From positions 1 through 64,000 of the forward strand of contig CAYPOI010000003.1 of the NCBI GenBank assembly GCA_964412365.1: a stretch of 64,000 nt of DNA, given 5' to 3'. The DNA is from CAMTWZ01 sp964412365. Lineage in GTDB: Bacteria; Bacteroidota; Rhodothermia; Balneolales; HLUCCA01. The translations under genes were made by a program, and so were the position numbers. The notes under the pieces are model-generated. The model was not told the DNA's origin and ran no database searches. It saw only the letters and a list, made by a program, of their open reading frames with translations. This document shows, piece by piece, positions 40,992 to 51,457 of this stretch (position 1 is the stretch's first letter; every line of letters starts with the position of its first letter).

Positions 40992-42421
40992 TCGGCGCCG
41001 GAATCGGCGGATTGGCTGTTTCCTGTCTTCTGGCAAAGAAGGGATATGCCGTTACGGTGATCGAACGCACCGAACGCGTTGGCGGGAAGTTGTCGGAGTA
41101 CACGGAAGGGGGATTTCGCTTCGATACGGGTCCGTCTCTGCTCACCATGCCGTTCGTGCTCGAGAAATTGTATGACGATTGCGGAGCCAAGATGAGCGAT
41201 CAACTCGAACTCATGCCCTTGGATCCGATCTGCCGGTATGTGTATCCGGATGGCACGGTGTTCGATTGCAGCCACGATGTGAAGCAGACCGTGGCGTCGA
41301 TCCGGACCTTCGCCGGGGCGGATGCCGACGCATACGAGGGGTTTCTGCACTACAGCGAGAAACTGTACAAGCGCACCGCGAATGCGTTTCTGTTCAATAA
41401 ACTCAGCAAATGGTCGGATCTCAAGGATGTCAACTTCTTCGACCTGCTTCGCATCGATGCCTTCACCACGGTCAGCGATCGGGTCGACGCCACGTTCAAA
41501 ACCCCGTATCTGCGTCAATTTTTCAAACGATTCACCACGTACAACGGGTCATCTCCTTACCTCGCTCCTGCCACGCTGAATGTCATCCCGTATGTGGAAC
41601 TCGTTCAAGGCGGATATTATGTGAAAGGTGGATTGTATTCCATCGCCACATCCCTGCACAAACTGGCTGATACGCTCGGTGTGCGGTTTGAATTCAATCA
41701 GACCATCCAACAGATCGATGTGGAAGATGGCGTCGCTGTGGGTGTGGATGGACGACGATTCGATATCGTGGTGTCGAATTCGGATTCTACCGACACTTAT
41801 ACCCGTTTGCTTCCGGACAGCGTGGTTAGCAAACCCAGAAAAGCATCGTTTTCTGCCATCGAACCCTCCTGCTCCGGATTTGTGCTGATGTTGGGCCTAG
41901 ACAAAACCTATCCCCAGCTCGCCCATCACAACATCTTCTTTTCGGAGAATTATGAGAAGGAATTCGAGGAGATCTTTAAGCGGAAACGTCTCCCGAACGA
42001 CCCAACGATTTACATCGCCAATACCTCCTATTCCGATCCCGATCATGCGCCGAATGGGGGTTCCAACTTGTTCATCCTTGTCAATGCGCCATATACCTCA
42101 TATGGGCAGGATTGGGAGGAATTGAAGGAATCCTATGCCGATCACCTCATCCGAATCCTTCGACTTAAACTGGATGGAGGCATTCAAAGCCACATCAAGG
42201 TGAAAAACGTGATCACACCGGCGGATTTTGAGCAACGATATCGCTCGAACAAAGGCAGCATTTACGGGACATCCTCCAACAGTCGTTATGCCGCTTTTTT
42301 ACGACCAAGAAACGCATCCCCATTGGTGAAAGGTCTCTATCTTGTTGGTGGAAGCACGCACCCCGGCGGAGGAATTCCGTTGTGCATTCTCTCCGCCAAT
42401 CATGTCATATCGTCCTTATGA
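40976..42421 (+). CDS. CrtI/CrtN family phytoene-desaturase-like oxidoreductase
   Basis: The 481-residue FAD amine-oxidoreductase-fold enzyme has the dinucleotide motif VVIGAGIGGLAVSCLLAKKG, FDTGPSLLTMP and the CrtI C-terminal signature LYLVGGSTHPGGGIPLC. It likely introduces double bonds into phytoene or a later carotenoid (CrtD- or CrtN-like). No phytoene synthase is adjacent. The start MQAVVIGAG overlaps rlmD by 16 nt, and the stop overlaps the acyltransferase by 4 nt, suggesting the two act on the same lipid. Confidence 0.84.
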   Translation: MQAVVIGAGIGGLAVSCLLAKKGYAVTVIERTERVGGKLSEYTEGGFRFDTGPSLLTMPFVLEKLYDDCGAKMSDQLELMPLDPICRYVYPDGTVFDCSHDVKQTVASIRTFAGADADAYEGFLHYSEKLYKRTANAFLFNKLSKWSDLKDVNFFDLLRIDAFTTVSDRVDATFKTPYLRQFFKRFTTYNGSSPYLAPATLNVIPYVELVQGGYYVKGGLYSIATSLHKLADTLGVRFEFNQTIQQIDVEDGVAVGVDGRRFDIVVSNSDSTDTYTRLLPDSVVSKPRKASFSAIEPSCSGFVLMLGLDKTYPQLAHHNIFFSENYEKEFEEIFKRKRLPNDPTIYIANTSYSDPDHAPNGGSNLFILVNAPYTSYGQDWEELKESYADHLIRILRLKLDGGIQSHIKVKNVITPADFEQRYRSNKGSIYGTSSNSRYAAFLRPRNASPLVKGLYLVGGSTHPGGGIPLCILSANHVISSL

Positions 42422-43611
42422 GTTCCGATTTCAGATTCAAGAAGAATGATCGTGGGTTCAACCCCGTTACGAGTAAGATCCTGCATCACATCTTGGTCGG
42501 CGGATCACGCATTTTTTTCAACATGCGGGTCACAGGACGTGAAAACCTGCCCAAACCCGGTGCCTGTTTCATCTATGCGAACCATTCGAACTACTGCGAT
42601 CCGTTTTTTCTGAACGCCCTGTTTTCTGATGAGCCTACAGCAGGTGTGATGACCCGAGAGCAGTTTCACAACTTCGTGTCCGCTGTTGCGATGGATTCGG
42701 CTGGCATCGTTCCGACACTCAAATATGTGCCGGAGCCACACGTGATCCGTGCGGTGATGAAGATGGTGGACCAGAAACGCCGCATCGTGATTTTTCCGGA
42801 AGGAGGACGCCGCTGGGATGGACGCCCGAAAGGACTCATCGAATCCACTCTGAAATTGTTCTGGAAAATGAAGGTGCCGGTGCATCCCGTTCAATTGCAT
42901 GGCTCCTTCCTTTCATGGCCAAGATGGGCGAATTACCCACGACTCAATTCAACTGAGGTCAGATGGCTCAAGCCACTGCATGCCAGTGACTTTACAGAGT
43001 TCGACACGTTTGCCGAAGCATGCCGCGAAGCCATACGATTTGAAGAGTACAATCCTCCTGCCGAAACCCTTCCCTATGCCGCATATAAGCCTGCTGCGGG
43101 CATTGAGCGGTTCTTGTATCGTTGTCCGGTGACTGGAGTCTTGGGCGCCGTGTACTCTCCGGATGGACATCAGGTCCGAAGCCGCACCGCTCCCGATTTC
43201 AAATTCAACTTGAACCGTCACTCCCGATTGGTGGATGATTCCGGCACAGAAACCTCCCTTCTGGATGTCTTCGATCAGCTCAACACCCTTCCAATGGTAG
43301 CCGACAAGAACTCCGGAGTCTTGCTTGAAGCAAACGATAGACGACTCTATACGCTCGACAAGCGCTTGAATCTGATCACCTTGCCGCATGGACAAATGTC
43401 CCTCACCGATCAGCACGTCATCTGGACCGCCGAAGGTGAAACCCATCATGTGCCGATTCCCGACATCAAGTACATGTCCATCGAACAGAATCATAAGCTG
43501 AGCTTGTATCCCGCCAGTGGCGGAACCATTCAGATTGATCTGGATGGAGGAAGCGCTCTTGCTTGGCAAATCTACATCCGCCGGCTCCAAAAAGGGGAAA
43601 CGCCCAAATGA
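42418..43611 (+). CDS. PlsC-type acyltransferase with uncharacterised C-terminal domain
   Basis: Residues 40-200 form a lysophospholipid acyltransferase-like domain with the HX4D motif ANHSNYCDPF (His56-Asp61) and the substrate motif FPEGGRRWDGRPKG. Residues about 215-397 are an extra domain rich in short beta segments (LYTLDKRLNLITLPHGQMSL) that I cannot assign. Coupling to a CrtI-like gene by an ATGA overlap suggests it acylates a carotenoid or carotenoid glycoside; ordinary phosphatidate synthesis is the alternative. It ends in an ATGA overlap with the GltS-like gene. Confidence 0.72.
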   Translation: MSSDFRFKKNDRGFNPVTSKILHHILVGGSRIFFNMRVTGRENLPKPGACFIYANHSNYCDPFFLNALFSDEPTAGVMTREQFHNFVSAVAMDSAGIVPTLKYVPEPHVIRAVMKMVDQKRRIVIFPEGGRRWDGRPKGLIESTLKLFWKMKVPVHPVQLHGSFLSWPRWANYPRLNSTEVRWLKPLHASDFTEFDTFAEACREAIRFEEYNPPAETLPYAAYKPAAGIERFLYRCPVTGVLGAVYSPDGHQVRSRTAPDFKFNLNRHSRLVDDSGTETSLLDVFDQLNTLPMVADKNSGVLLEANDRRLYTLDKRLNLITLPHGQMSLTDQHVIWTAEGETHHVPIPDIKYMSIEQNHKLSLYPASGGTIQIDLDGGSALAWQIYIRRLQKGETPK

Positions 43612-44981
43612 GCGCGTGGGACCTCCGAATCACCTTAGGCGACGTCATGTTGGATGTGGCCTGGATCGGAGTCCTGCTGGTGATCGCCACGGTCCTGAGG
43701 CGATATGTGACCTGGTTTCAGGACACCCTCATCCCGAACAATCTCATCGCCGGCGTGCTGGGATTGATCATCGGGATGAACGGATTCGGTTGGATCAACC
43801 TCGAATCCGAACGCTTGGGCGCGTATGTCTACCATCTTCTTGCCCTGCTGTTCATCGGATTGAGCCTCCGCAAACCGGATCGAAGTTCGTCAACCACGCC
43901 CATCCAGTTCGGGTTGATGTTCATCTTCACGTATTTGGTACAGGCCTTGATCGGCATGACCATCGCATTCGCGTTAATTTTCACGATATGGCCGGACCTG
44001 TTTCCTGGAATCGGGTTATTGATGCCCTTGGCTTTCGGGATGAATCCGGGAATCGCGTACACCATCGGTCACCATTGGGAAGCCTATGGATTTGAATCGG
44101 GCGGGATCGTCGGACTCACCTTTGCCGCTATCGGCTTCTTGGTGGCATATACCGTGGGAATCGCTTTGGTTCGACGCGGCATCCGCAGAGGCGAAGCGGC
44201 GTATCTGAAATCGGAACATGCGATGGATGAGGATGTGCGAACTGGCATCATCCATGCGAATCCGAAGCCACATGGCGGACACCTCACCACCTCCCCCGAA
44301 GCCATCGAATCGCTGAGTCTGCATATCGGACTTATCGGCTTCACCTACATCCTGACATGGATCGTCGTGAAAGGGTTGGAATTTGTTCTGATTTCCATCG
44401 GTGCTGAAGCTGAAATCAACACGTTATGGTCGTTTCATTTCATCTTGGCGGCCATTGTGGCAATGATGGTGCGTAAAGGTTTGGATGCGACTGGCGCCGG
44501 GCACACGATCGATGACACCACCATGACCCGATTATCCAACGTATTCATGGATGTGATGGTGGTGGCATCGGTGGCTGCGATCAGTTTCGTGGTCATCGCC
44601 GATTACTGGCTACCCATTTTACTTATGAGCGTGACCGTGACCGTCGGCACGTGGTGGGTGATTCGCAACCTGACCAAAAACGGCTTTGCCGACTTCCAAC
44701 TCGAACGGTTCGTCGCCATTTTTGGAAACATGACCGGAACCATGCAATCGGCTATGGTCTTGTTGCGAGTATTGGATGCCAGACTGAAATCACCCGTGAG
44801 TCACGATTTGGTTTACGGCAGTGGGTTGGCTCTAGCACTTGGTTTCCCTCTGCTCATCCTCATCAACGCACCGGTCAATCATTTCGACGACCTCACAGCA
44901 GGTTTCGGCTATATCAGCGTCGCGCTGAGCGTGTATCTCGTGCTCATCTGGATGGCCATCCGCTGGATGGAAAAAAAGTAG
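43608..44981 (+). CDS. GltS-like sodium/glutamate symporter family protein
   Basis: The 457-residue protein has about 11-12 transmembrane helices and the GltS inverted-repeat glycine motifs LIPNNLIAGVLGLIIGMNG and GSGLALALGFPLLILI. It is longer than E. coli GltS (about 400) through a cytoplasmic loop near residues 195-240. Substrate could be glutamate or another dicarboxylic acid. The operon placement after carotenoid-type genes gives no clear functional link. Confidence 0.72.
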   Translation: MSAWDLRITLGDVMLDVAWIGVLLVIATVLRRYVTWFQDTLIPNNLIAGVLGLIIGMNGFGWINLESERLGAYVYHLLALLFIGLSLRKPDRSSSTTPIQFGLMFIFTYLVQALIGMTIAFALIFTIWPDLFPGIGLLMPLAFGMNPGIAYTIGHHWEAYGFESGGIVGLTFAAIGFLVAYTVGIALVRRGIRRGEAAYLKSEHAMDEDVRTGIIHANPKPHGGHLTTSPEAIESLSLHIGLIGFTYILTWIVVKGLEFVLISIGAEAEINTLWSFHFILAAIVAMMVRKGLDATGAGHTIDDTTMTRLSNVFMDVMVVASVAAISFVVIADYWLPILLMSVTVTVGTWWVIRNLTKNGFADFQLERFVAIFGNMTGTMQSAMVLLRVLDARLKSPVSHDLVYGSGLALALGFPLLILINAPVNHFDDLTAGFGYISVALSVYLVLIWMAIRWMEKK

Positions 44982-45144
44982 AAGCGTTGGTTTTTGCGAA
45001 CACGTAACCTAGCACTGTCTGCTTCAACCTATAGTCGAATAGAGATTTACGGCTATATACTGGAAAATACCGATTGGCATGATTTGTGATATTGACGGGA
45101 TGACGACCTATCAATCAATAAAACCAATCCATATCGGAGTCTCA
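44982..45144. other. Intergenic spacer of 163 nt
   Basis: AT-rich and without a recognisable terminator or ORF of substance. A partial -7-like TATACTGG and a TTTG occur, but at no convincing spacing. The following gene probably has its own promoter here. Confidence 0.4.
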
Positions 45145-45600
45145 ATGAAATACATCATCGCCGTCCTCTTTGCCGTCGTTCTACTTATTCCCTCAAAACA
45201 AGCCCAAGCCCAATTCACCTTAGGTGGTGGCATTCAGGTTCTCGATGGAGCTGGAATCGGCGTCAACTTCTATCGCAACACAGACAACTTGTATAAAAAC
45301 ACCCGAACCGGTGGTGATATCGGTTATTATGTCTACGATGGCGGATCTGTTCTAGAAGTTTCCATCAACGGACAGTGGTTCTTTCTTGACAAGTCAGCCC
45401 TGAAGGCATACGCATTAGGTGGAACAACCGTTCTTTTTTATAAGACGGATACCGTCATTGGCAATACGGCAAGTATTCTGAATCTTGGTGCTGGCGCTGA
45501 ATACCACATCGGATTCGGCAGCGCCTATGGCGAAGCTCGCTTCCTGGTTGGCGGCACCTCCCTGATGGGCCTCAACGCCGGCGTTCGGATCACATTGTAA
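45145..45600 (+). CDS. Small exported beta-barrel-like protein
   Basis: The 151-residue protein has a signal peptide (MKYIIAVLFAVVLLIPSKQA, cleavage near AQAQ). The mature part is made of alternating hydrophobic beta-strand patterns (FTLGGGIQVLDGAGIGVNFY, then YHIGFGSAYGEARFLVGG). It looks like a small outer-membrane barrel or lipid-binding beta protein. I do not recognise a named family. The start is the ATG at 45145; an in-frame ATG at 45079 would spoil the signal peptide. Confidence 0.6.
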   Translation: MKYIIAVLFAVVLLIPSKQAQAQFTLGGGIQVLDGAGIGVNFYRNTDNLYKNTRTGGDIGYYVYDGGSVLEVSINGQWFFLDKSALKAYALGGTTVLFYKTDTVIGNTASILNLGAGAEYHIGFGSAYGEARFLVGGTSLMGLNAGVRITL

Positions 45601-45626
45601 GGTTTCCAAGCATTGTTGGTATGGAG

Positions 45627-45661
45627 AGGGATGGGTGGCCTGGCTGCTCATCCCTTTTTTT
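45627..45661 (+). terminator. Rho-independent terminator
   Basis: agggatg/catccct stem with an imperfect inner stem, followed by seven T. It ends the small beta-protein transcript 27 nt after its stop. Confidence 0.8.
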
Positions 45662-45726
45662 ATGCTGTAAAATCGGTGCGATAGTGCAAAAGTTTCTATA
45701 TTCCATGAAACATTTTGCATAAATAA

Positions 45727-48700
45727 ATGAAATATTTTGCCTTCGCCGTTGTCTTGCTGACAGCTACCACCCTTCACTCCCAGACTGTCCAAGTCGGGAA
45801 CGCCAGTTATGGCACCACCATCCCGTTCGGGGCAGTGGGTCCGCGCCAGGCTAACGGTACCAATGCGGTTCCTAAAGTATCTTCGACCTTTTCGAAACCG
45901 GTTCAGACCAATGATTTCTGGAGCAGTCTGATATTCCCGTTCTACAACGATCCGCATTCGAACAATTTATATGCGCATCCTGCGATCTATAAGGCCCGCG
46001 GAAACGGACTTCAGATCGGATACACATCCGCCCATGTCTTTGCCGCAAACGATTATCTGTATCCGGCCTCCAATCAATTGACGGTCGGGATTGCGGGCAT
46101 GAATGCCTCCCGCACCGAAACGGATGATTACAGCGATTGGACGGTGACCGCCAGTTGGAAAGACGGCACTCGCACCATGAAAGCTTTGTTCGGTCATGGC
46201 CTACCCTACTCCTATTTCCAGATCACGGGCGGAAGCGCCGTCGTCACCCCATCTGCCACACCTACGATTTGGCATAACTCAAACGGCGTGATCGGAATGA
46301 CCGTCTCGGGTCGGCACTATGGCATCTTTGCTCCACATGGATCGGTCTGGACCGGCACATCGCCCCTCACCTCCACATTGGATGGGAAAGATTACCTATC
46401 TGTCGCCCTCCTACCCGACAACACACCCGCGACGTTGGAATTTTTCCGGAAGCGGGCTTATGCGTTCGTCACATCTGCTGAAGTAAGCTGGACGTACAAC
46501 GAACCAACGGCCGTTCTCACAACCACGTTTTCGTACAATGTGGACTTGAAGGAGAACATCAATGGCAACCTTCCACAGACTTTGTCCGCCCTGTATCGTC
46601 ACCAATGGCTGTACTCGAGCAATCCGCTCACATCCTATACCTATCAGTCCCCACGCGGTTTGATGAAAGTGTTTGACGGAAACTCCTTCACGACCGACAT
46701 TGTGTTTGACGGGGTTCTACCCGGCATGCCTGACCTGGGTATTTACAACCGTGCCGATTTGCTGGCGATGGTCACGGCCGTATCACAGGAACCGCTCGGA
46801 ACCGGACCCAGCTACGAAAACGGAAAAGCCATGGGTCGCTTCGCGCGACTGGTGAACATCGCCGATCAATTGGGAGCCACTGATGTTCGGGATGTTCTCA
46901 TTGCGAAACTCAAGACACGCTTGCAAGAATGGTTCACCGCCGGTGGACCGCAGCAATATGTGTATAACGCCNNNNNNNNNNTGTTCTAACCGGACATCCG
47001 TCCGGTTACGGCGCAGATGACCAGATCAACGACCATAGTTTTCATTCAGGTTATGCGATCATGGCTGCATCCATCGTGGCTCAATTCGATCCGGTATGGG
47101 CTCAACAGGAGAATTGGGGTGGATTTGTGAACCTGCTTATCAAAGATTCCAATAATTGGGACCGTACCGACACACGGTTTCCGTTCTTGCGCGGACACGA
47201 CGCCTATGCTGGCCATTCTTGGGCAGCTGGACATGGAGATTTCGGCGATGGAAACAACCAGGAATCCAGCTCAGAATCCATGCACTTTGCAGCGGCTGTC
47301 ACCTTATGGGGCTCCATCACTCATCAACCTGAAATCCGTGATTTGGGCATTTTCTTACATGCCACCGAGCGCACCGCCGTCGAACAATATTGGTTTGATG
47401 TGGACAATACGGTGTTCCCGGCTACGTACCCTCATGTGGCCATCGGTATGGTCTGGGGTGGAAAAGGCGTGCATTCCACGTGGTTCGGTGCCGATCCGGA
47501 ATTCATTCATGGCATCAATCTTCTGCCGTTCACAGGCGGATCCTTCTATTTGGGCCGACATCCGGAATATGTCTTATCCAACTATGCCGAAATCGTGAAA
47601 GAAAATTCGGGTCAACCCGACATCTGGCAAGATGTACTTTGGCAGTTTCTAGCCTTAGGCGATGCCAACCAAGCCTTATCGTTTTTCCTATCCGATCCAA
47701 ACTATCCGATCTTCGATGGGGAAAGCAAAGCCCATACCTATCACTGGATCGGAAACCTGAAGCGTGTCGGGCATGTCGATACCACGGTCGCGGCATCGGT
47801 TCCAACGTATTCCGTATTCCGCAATGCCGATGGTGCCAAATCCTACGTGGCCTTCAACCCTCATAACGAGCCGCTTCGTGTGATCTTCACCGATGGATTC
47901 GAAATGGATGTGGCCCCTCGAAAAATGGCATGGACCAGCACGGACGGGATGAACCCCGACGCGCCGGTGGTCCTTTTGATCGCAGATCAAACCTCCGGCA
48001 AAGCACCGATGACCATTCAGTTCACGGGCAGTAAGAGCTATGACCCGAATGCATCCTCTCTCACCTATGCATGGAATTTCGGAAACGGAGCTTCATCCTC
48101 ACAAGCAGATCCACAGTACATATACACCACACCTGGTGAATACAATGTGACCCTGAGCGTCACCAACTCACAATCGATCACAACCATCGAACGCACCACC
48201 ATTACGGTCTTGGGAAATGGCACGCCGTACAATGGTGTTGCGTTTCAGGTTCCGGGACGTTTGGAAGCCGAACGCTATGATGTAGGCGGCGAGGGCGTGG
48301 CGTATCATGATGTGGATGCGAACAACATTGGACTCGCATTTCGTCCAAACGAAGGCGTCGATCTGGAAGGCGCGAACGACGGCGGATTCAATGTCTACTG
48401 GATGGTGGCCGGCGAATGGCTCGAATACACCATCAACGTGCCCACCACCGGCTTGTACGACATCATCCCATACATGACCAGTGTTCCGGCATTCGGTCAC
48501 TTCCACCTGCGAATCGACAATCAACTCGTCAGTGGAAAAGTCCGTGTCACCAACACAGGTGGATGGCAGAACTGGACGGCGTTTCCGGTTCGCAACGTCC
48601 AAATCGAAGCCGGTACCCGAATTCTTCGCTTTGAGGTCGATTCAGATACCGATAAGAAAAATTGGCTGTACAGTCTGAATTACTTCACCATCCAGCCGTC

Positions 48701-49001
48701 AGAAGGAGTCTCAATCGACGAGAAAGCGGACGTTCCGACCGAGTTCTCCCTGGAAGCGAATTATCCGAATCCGTTCAACCCGACCACTCAAATCCGGTAC
48801 AATCTGCCAGAAAACTCGCACGTCCGTTTGGAGGTCTTCACCTATTCCGGTCAATTCGTAACGACCTTGGTGGATGGGATGCGTCCATCGGGCGTACATG
48901 TGGAAACATTCGACGCATCGGGCTTGTCTAGCGGCTTGTACTTATACCGACTGACCACGCCAGGATTTGTGGCCACTCGGAAAATGACGATCCTCAAATG
49001 A
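45727..49001 (+). CDS. Exported GH81 endo-beta-1,3-glucanase with PKD, CBM6-like and sorting domains (gap inside)
   Basis: One gene is split by a 10-N gap. The N-terminal part (45727-46971) has a signal peptide and the GH81 beta-sandwich (QTNDFWSSLIFPFYNDPHSN). After the gap come the GH81 catalytic hallmarks INDHSFHSGYAIMAASIVA and HSWAAGHGDFGDGNNQESSS, which hold the acidic catalytic residues. A PKD domain (YAWNFGNGASSSQADPQYIY), a CBM6-like domain (RLEAERYDVGGEGVAYHDVD) and a YPNPFNPTTQIRY sorting region follow. It would degrade laminarin-like beta-1,3-glucan outside the cell. The frames on the two sides differ, consistent with a wrong gap length rather than a mutation. Confidence 0.88.
46972..46981. 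other. Assembly gap of 10 N in the GH81 gene
   Basis: The 5' frame ends on a codon boundary at 46971 and the 3' frame resumes at gtt (46983). The unknown bases plus one t must be a multiple of three. Comparison with the GH81 pattern YYDKTWGTLIGYPSSYG suggests three codons, so 8 real bases. Confidence 0.85.
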
Positions 49002-49505
49002 TCACTCGGCGCGAGAGCCGAGCGTGATCACATCCATGTTGTGCATCTTGCCATTGTCCACCTCAAAACGGACAATGGTTCGTAACTCCTGAAATCCGTG
49101 GCGTCCAGCGGCGCCCGGATTCAGATACAGCATCCTGTTGGGCGTATTCATGTCGCGGGCGATCTTCAGAATATGCGAGTGTCCGCAAATGAAGACATCC
49201 GGCGGATTCGCCAACAACTCATCTTTACATGGAATGGCATAACGGCCAAGTGATCCACCGATGTGGGTCATAAACACATCCAACCCGTTCACCTGAAACC
49301 TCATGCGTAGCGGAAATTCCTGTCGGATGTCCTGACCGTCGATGTTCCCATACACGCCGCGCAAGGGCGCGATCTCGCGTAAGGCATCGGCCACCTCGAT
49401 GGTGCCAAAATCCCCAGCATGCCAAATCTCATCACAATCCTTGAAATGCTCCAGCACAGAAGGATCGAGATAAAAATGAGTGTCAGAAATCAGTCCGATT
49501 TTCAT
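49002..49505 (-). CDS. YfcE/MJ0936-type metallophosphoesterase
   Basis: The 167-residue calcineurin-like phosphoesterase has the five family motifs: GLISDTHF, HAGDFG, GNIDG, MTHIGG and CGHSHI. Relatives hydrolyse phosphodiesters or 2',3'-cyclic nucleotides. The length is typical of the single-domain YfcE group. It abuts the convergent GH81 stop with no spacer. Confidence 0.88.
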   Translation of the reverse strand: MKIGLISDTHFYLDPSVLEHFKDCDEIWHAGDFGTIEVADALREIAPLRGVYGNIDGQDIRQEFPLRMRFQVNGLDVFMTHIGGSLGRYAIPCKDELLANPPDVFICGHSHILKIARDMNTPNRMLYLNPGAAGRHGFQELRTIVRFEVDNGKMHNMDVITLGSRAE

Positions 49506-49532
49506 GTCTCAAAATAAGCATTAACCCGTTCG

Positions 49533-49544
49533 TATCTTTGCGCC
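49533..49544 (+). promoter_or_regulatory. TATCTTTG -7 element, 4 nt before ATG
   Basis: An exact TAnnTTTG match (49533-49540) separated from the GT2 start codon by only cgcc. The expected transcription start coincides with the ATG, so the mRNA would be leaderless. A -33 TTG at 20-22 nt upstream is not seen. Confidence 0.45.
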
Positions 49545-50561
49545 ATGCGCGTCTCTGTCATCATCGTTACCTGGAATGCTCTGCATCATCTCAAGACCTT
49601 TTTGCCCTCGGTGGTTAAAAGCACGTTTGTCGATCTGGAGATCGTGATCGCGGACAATGCCTCCACCGATGGATCAGCCGAATGGGTGAAGCAGACGTAT
49701 CCGAAGGTCAAGATCGCGACGTTCGATCGCAATCATGGCTATTGTGGCGGAAACAACCGAGGCGCGAAGGCCGCATCCGGCGACATCCTCATCTTTTTGA
49801 ACAACGATGTGAAAGTGGATCCCGATTGGATCTCCCCTATCGTCGCTCGATTTCGGTCGGATGCGGGCATTGCCGTCGTCCAACCCAAACTTCGTTCGTT
49901 CAAAGAACCGTGGCATTTCGAATATGCCGGTGCCGCGGGTGGATTTTTAGACAAACACGGTTATCCCTTCTGTCGCGGACGTTTATTCGACACCGTGGAA
50001 CCCGATTCGGGGCAGTATGACGAAGCATCACCCATTTTCTGGGCCTCCGGCGCGGCGATGTGTGTACGACGGGATGTGTTTTTCACAGCAGGCGGATTCG
50101 ATGAGGATTTCGAGTTCCATATGGAAGAAATCGACCTCTGTTGGCGCATTCAATCTCTAGGTCATTCGGTCTGGTACGAACCCAATAGCGTAGTCTATCA
50201 TCTGGGAGGCGGATCTCTTCCACCTTCCAACCCAAGGAAACTCTACTACAATTATCGCAACAACCAGGCGATGCTGATCAAGAATCTGCCGACAAACCGG
50301 TTATTTACTGTGTTATTGATGCGGAATGTACTCGATCAAGTCGCAATGCTCCGGATGCTCTTCAGCGGAGAATTCGCCTCTTTTTGGGCGATGACGCGAG
50401 CCGGATGGAGATCCTTTTTCGATATCCGGAAGAACGCGCGCAAACGACTTCCCTCCACTCAAATTCGGCATATTCCGGACTTGTTTCCGGTCTCCATCGT
50501 GTGGCAGTACTTCATCCGCCATCGCAAAACCTACTCGGAAATCCCTAAATTGCTGAAATGA
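49545..50561 (+). CDS. Family 2 glycosyltransferase
   Basis: The 338-residue GT-A-fold enzyme has SVIIVTWNALHHLKTFLPSV, DNASTDGSAEWV, the metal-binding FLNNDVKVDPDW and EEIDLCWRIQSLGHSVWYEP. It resembles rhamnosyltransferase-like GT2 proteins used in surface polysaccharide assembly. The C-terminal 80 residues are basic and may contact membrane. It overlaps deoC by 4 nt, although no functional link is evident. Confidence 0.9.
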   Translation: MRVSVIIVTWNALHHLKTFLPSVVKSTFVDLEIVIADNASTDGSAEWVKQTYPKVKIATFDRNHGYCGGNNRGAKAASGDILIFLNNDVKVDPDWISPIVARFRSDAGIAVVQPKLRSFKEPWHFEYAGAAGGFLDKHGYPFCRGRLFDTVEPDSGQYDEASPIFWASGAAMCVRRDVFFTAGGFDEDFEFHMEEIDLCWRIQSLGHSVWYEPNSVVYHLGGGSLPPSNPRKLYYNYRNNQAMLIKNLPTNRLFTVLLMRNVLDQVAMLRMLFSGEFASFWAMTRAGWRSFFDIRKNARKRLPSTQIRHIPDLFPVSIVWQYFIRHRKTYSEIPKLLK

Positions 50562-51454
50562 CAGCCAATTTATCCACTATCGTCCCGATTGATGAGGTCG
50601 GCGTTGAAGAGCGAGTCGCCCGATTCAACACCCGAAGCATCAAGAAGGAATCCAAGAATTTCGCATTACGTCTGGCTCTGAGCATGGTCGACCTGACCAC
50701 GCTCGAAGGCATGGATTCACCCGGAAAAGTGCGTCAATTGTGTCGCAAGGCAGTGAATCCGCTTCCGGGTCGTGATGACATTCCTCGAGTCGCCGCGGTC
50801 TGTGTCTATCCCAATTTCATTGGTATCGCAAAAAAAGAGCTATTGGGAACCGGTGTGAATGTGGCTTCGGTCGCCACGGCTTTCCCAAGCGGACACGCCA
50901 CCCTCGCAGCTAAGATCGATGAGGTCAGGTTTTGCGTGGATCAAGGCGCCGACGAAATCGACATGGTCATTTCCCGTGGCGAATTCCTCAAAGGCAATTA
51001 CCAGCTCACATTCGATGAAGTGGCTGCCATCAAAGACGCTTGCGGACCCGCCCATTTGAAAGTCATTCTCGAAACCGGAGAGTTGCGCACCCTCGAAAAT
51101 GTTCGCAAAGCCAGTGATATTGCGATGGCCGCAGGTGCCGATTTCATCAAAACCAGCACCGGAAAAGTGGTTCCTGCCGCTACCCAACCCGTCACGTTGG
51201 TGATGTTGGAAGCCATCCGCGATTATTATTACGCCACCGGAAAGAAAATTGGAATGAAACCGGCAGGCGGCATCCGCGATTCGAAAACCGCACTGCGCTA
51301 TCTGGTGATGGTGAAAGAAACTCTCGGCGCCGATTGGCTCAATCCGCATATGTTCCGGTTCGGAGCCTCGGTATTGGCCAATGATCTGCTCATGCAGATC
51401 ACCAAACAGGAAACCGGCGTGTATGCCTCAGCCGACTATTTTTCGAAGGATTAA
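50558..51454 (+). CDS. deoC: Deoxyribose-phosphate aldolase
   Basis: Class I aldolase cleaving 2-deoxyribose-5-phosphate to glyceraldehyde-3-phosphate and acetaldehyde. The 298-residue protein carries VCVYPNFIGIAKK, VASVATAFPSG, the Schiff-base lysine in GADFIKTSTGKV, and IGMKPAGGIRD. It is longer than the roughly 220-250-residue classic form through an N-terminal extension of about 50 residues. The adjacent aldehyde dehydrogenase gene, 3 nt downstream, is expected to oxidise the acetaldehyde. Confidence 0.92.
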   Translation: MTANLSTIVPIDEVGVEERVARFNTRSIKKESKNFALRLALSMVDLTTLEGMDSPGKVRQLCRKAVNPLPGRDDIPRVAAVCVYPNFIGIAKKELLGTGVNVASVATAFPSGHATLAAKIDEVRFCVDQGADEIDMVISRGEFLKGNYQLTFDEVAAIKDACGPAHLKVILETGELRTLENVRKASDIAMAAGADFIKTSTGKVVPAATQPVTLVMLEAIRDYYYATGKKIGMKPAGGIRDSKTALRYLVMVKETLGADWLNPHMFRFGASVLANDLLMQITKQETGVYASADYFSKD

Positions 51455-51457
51455 TCT

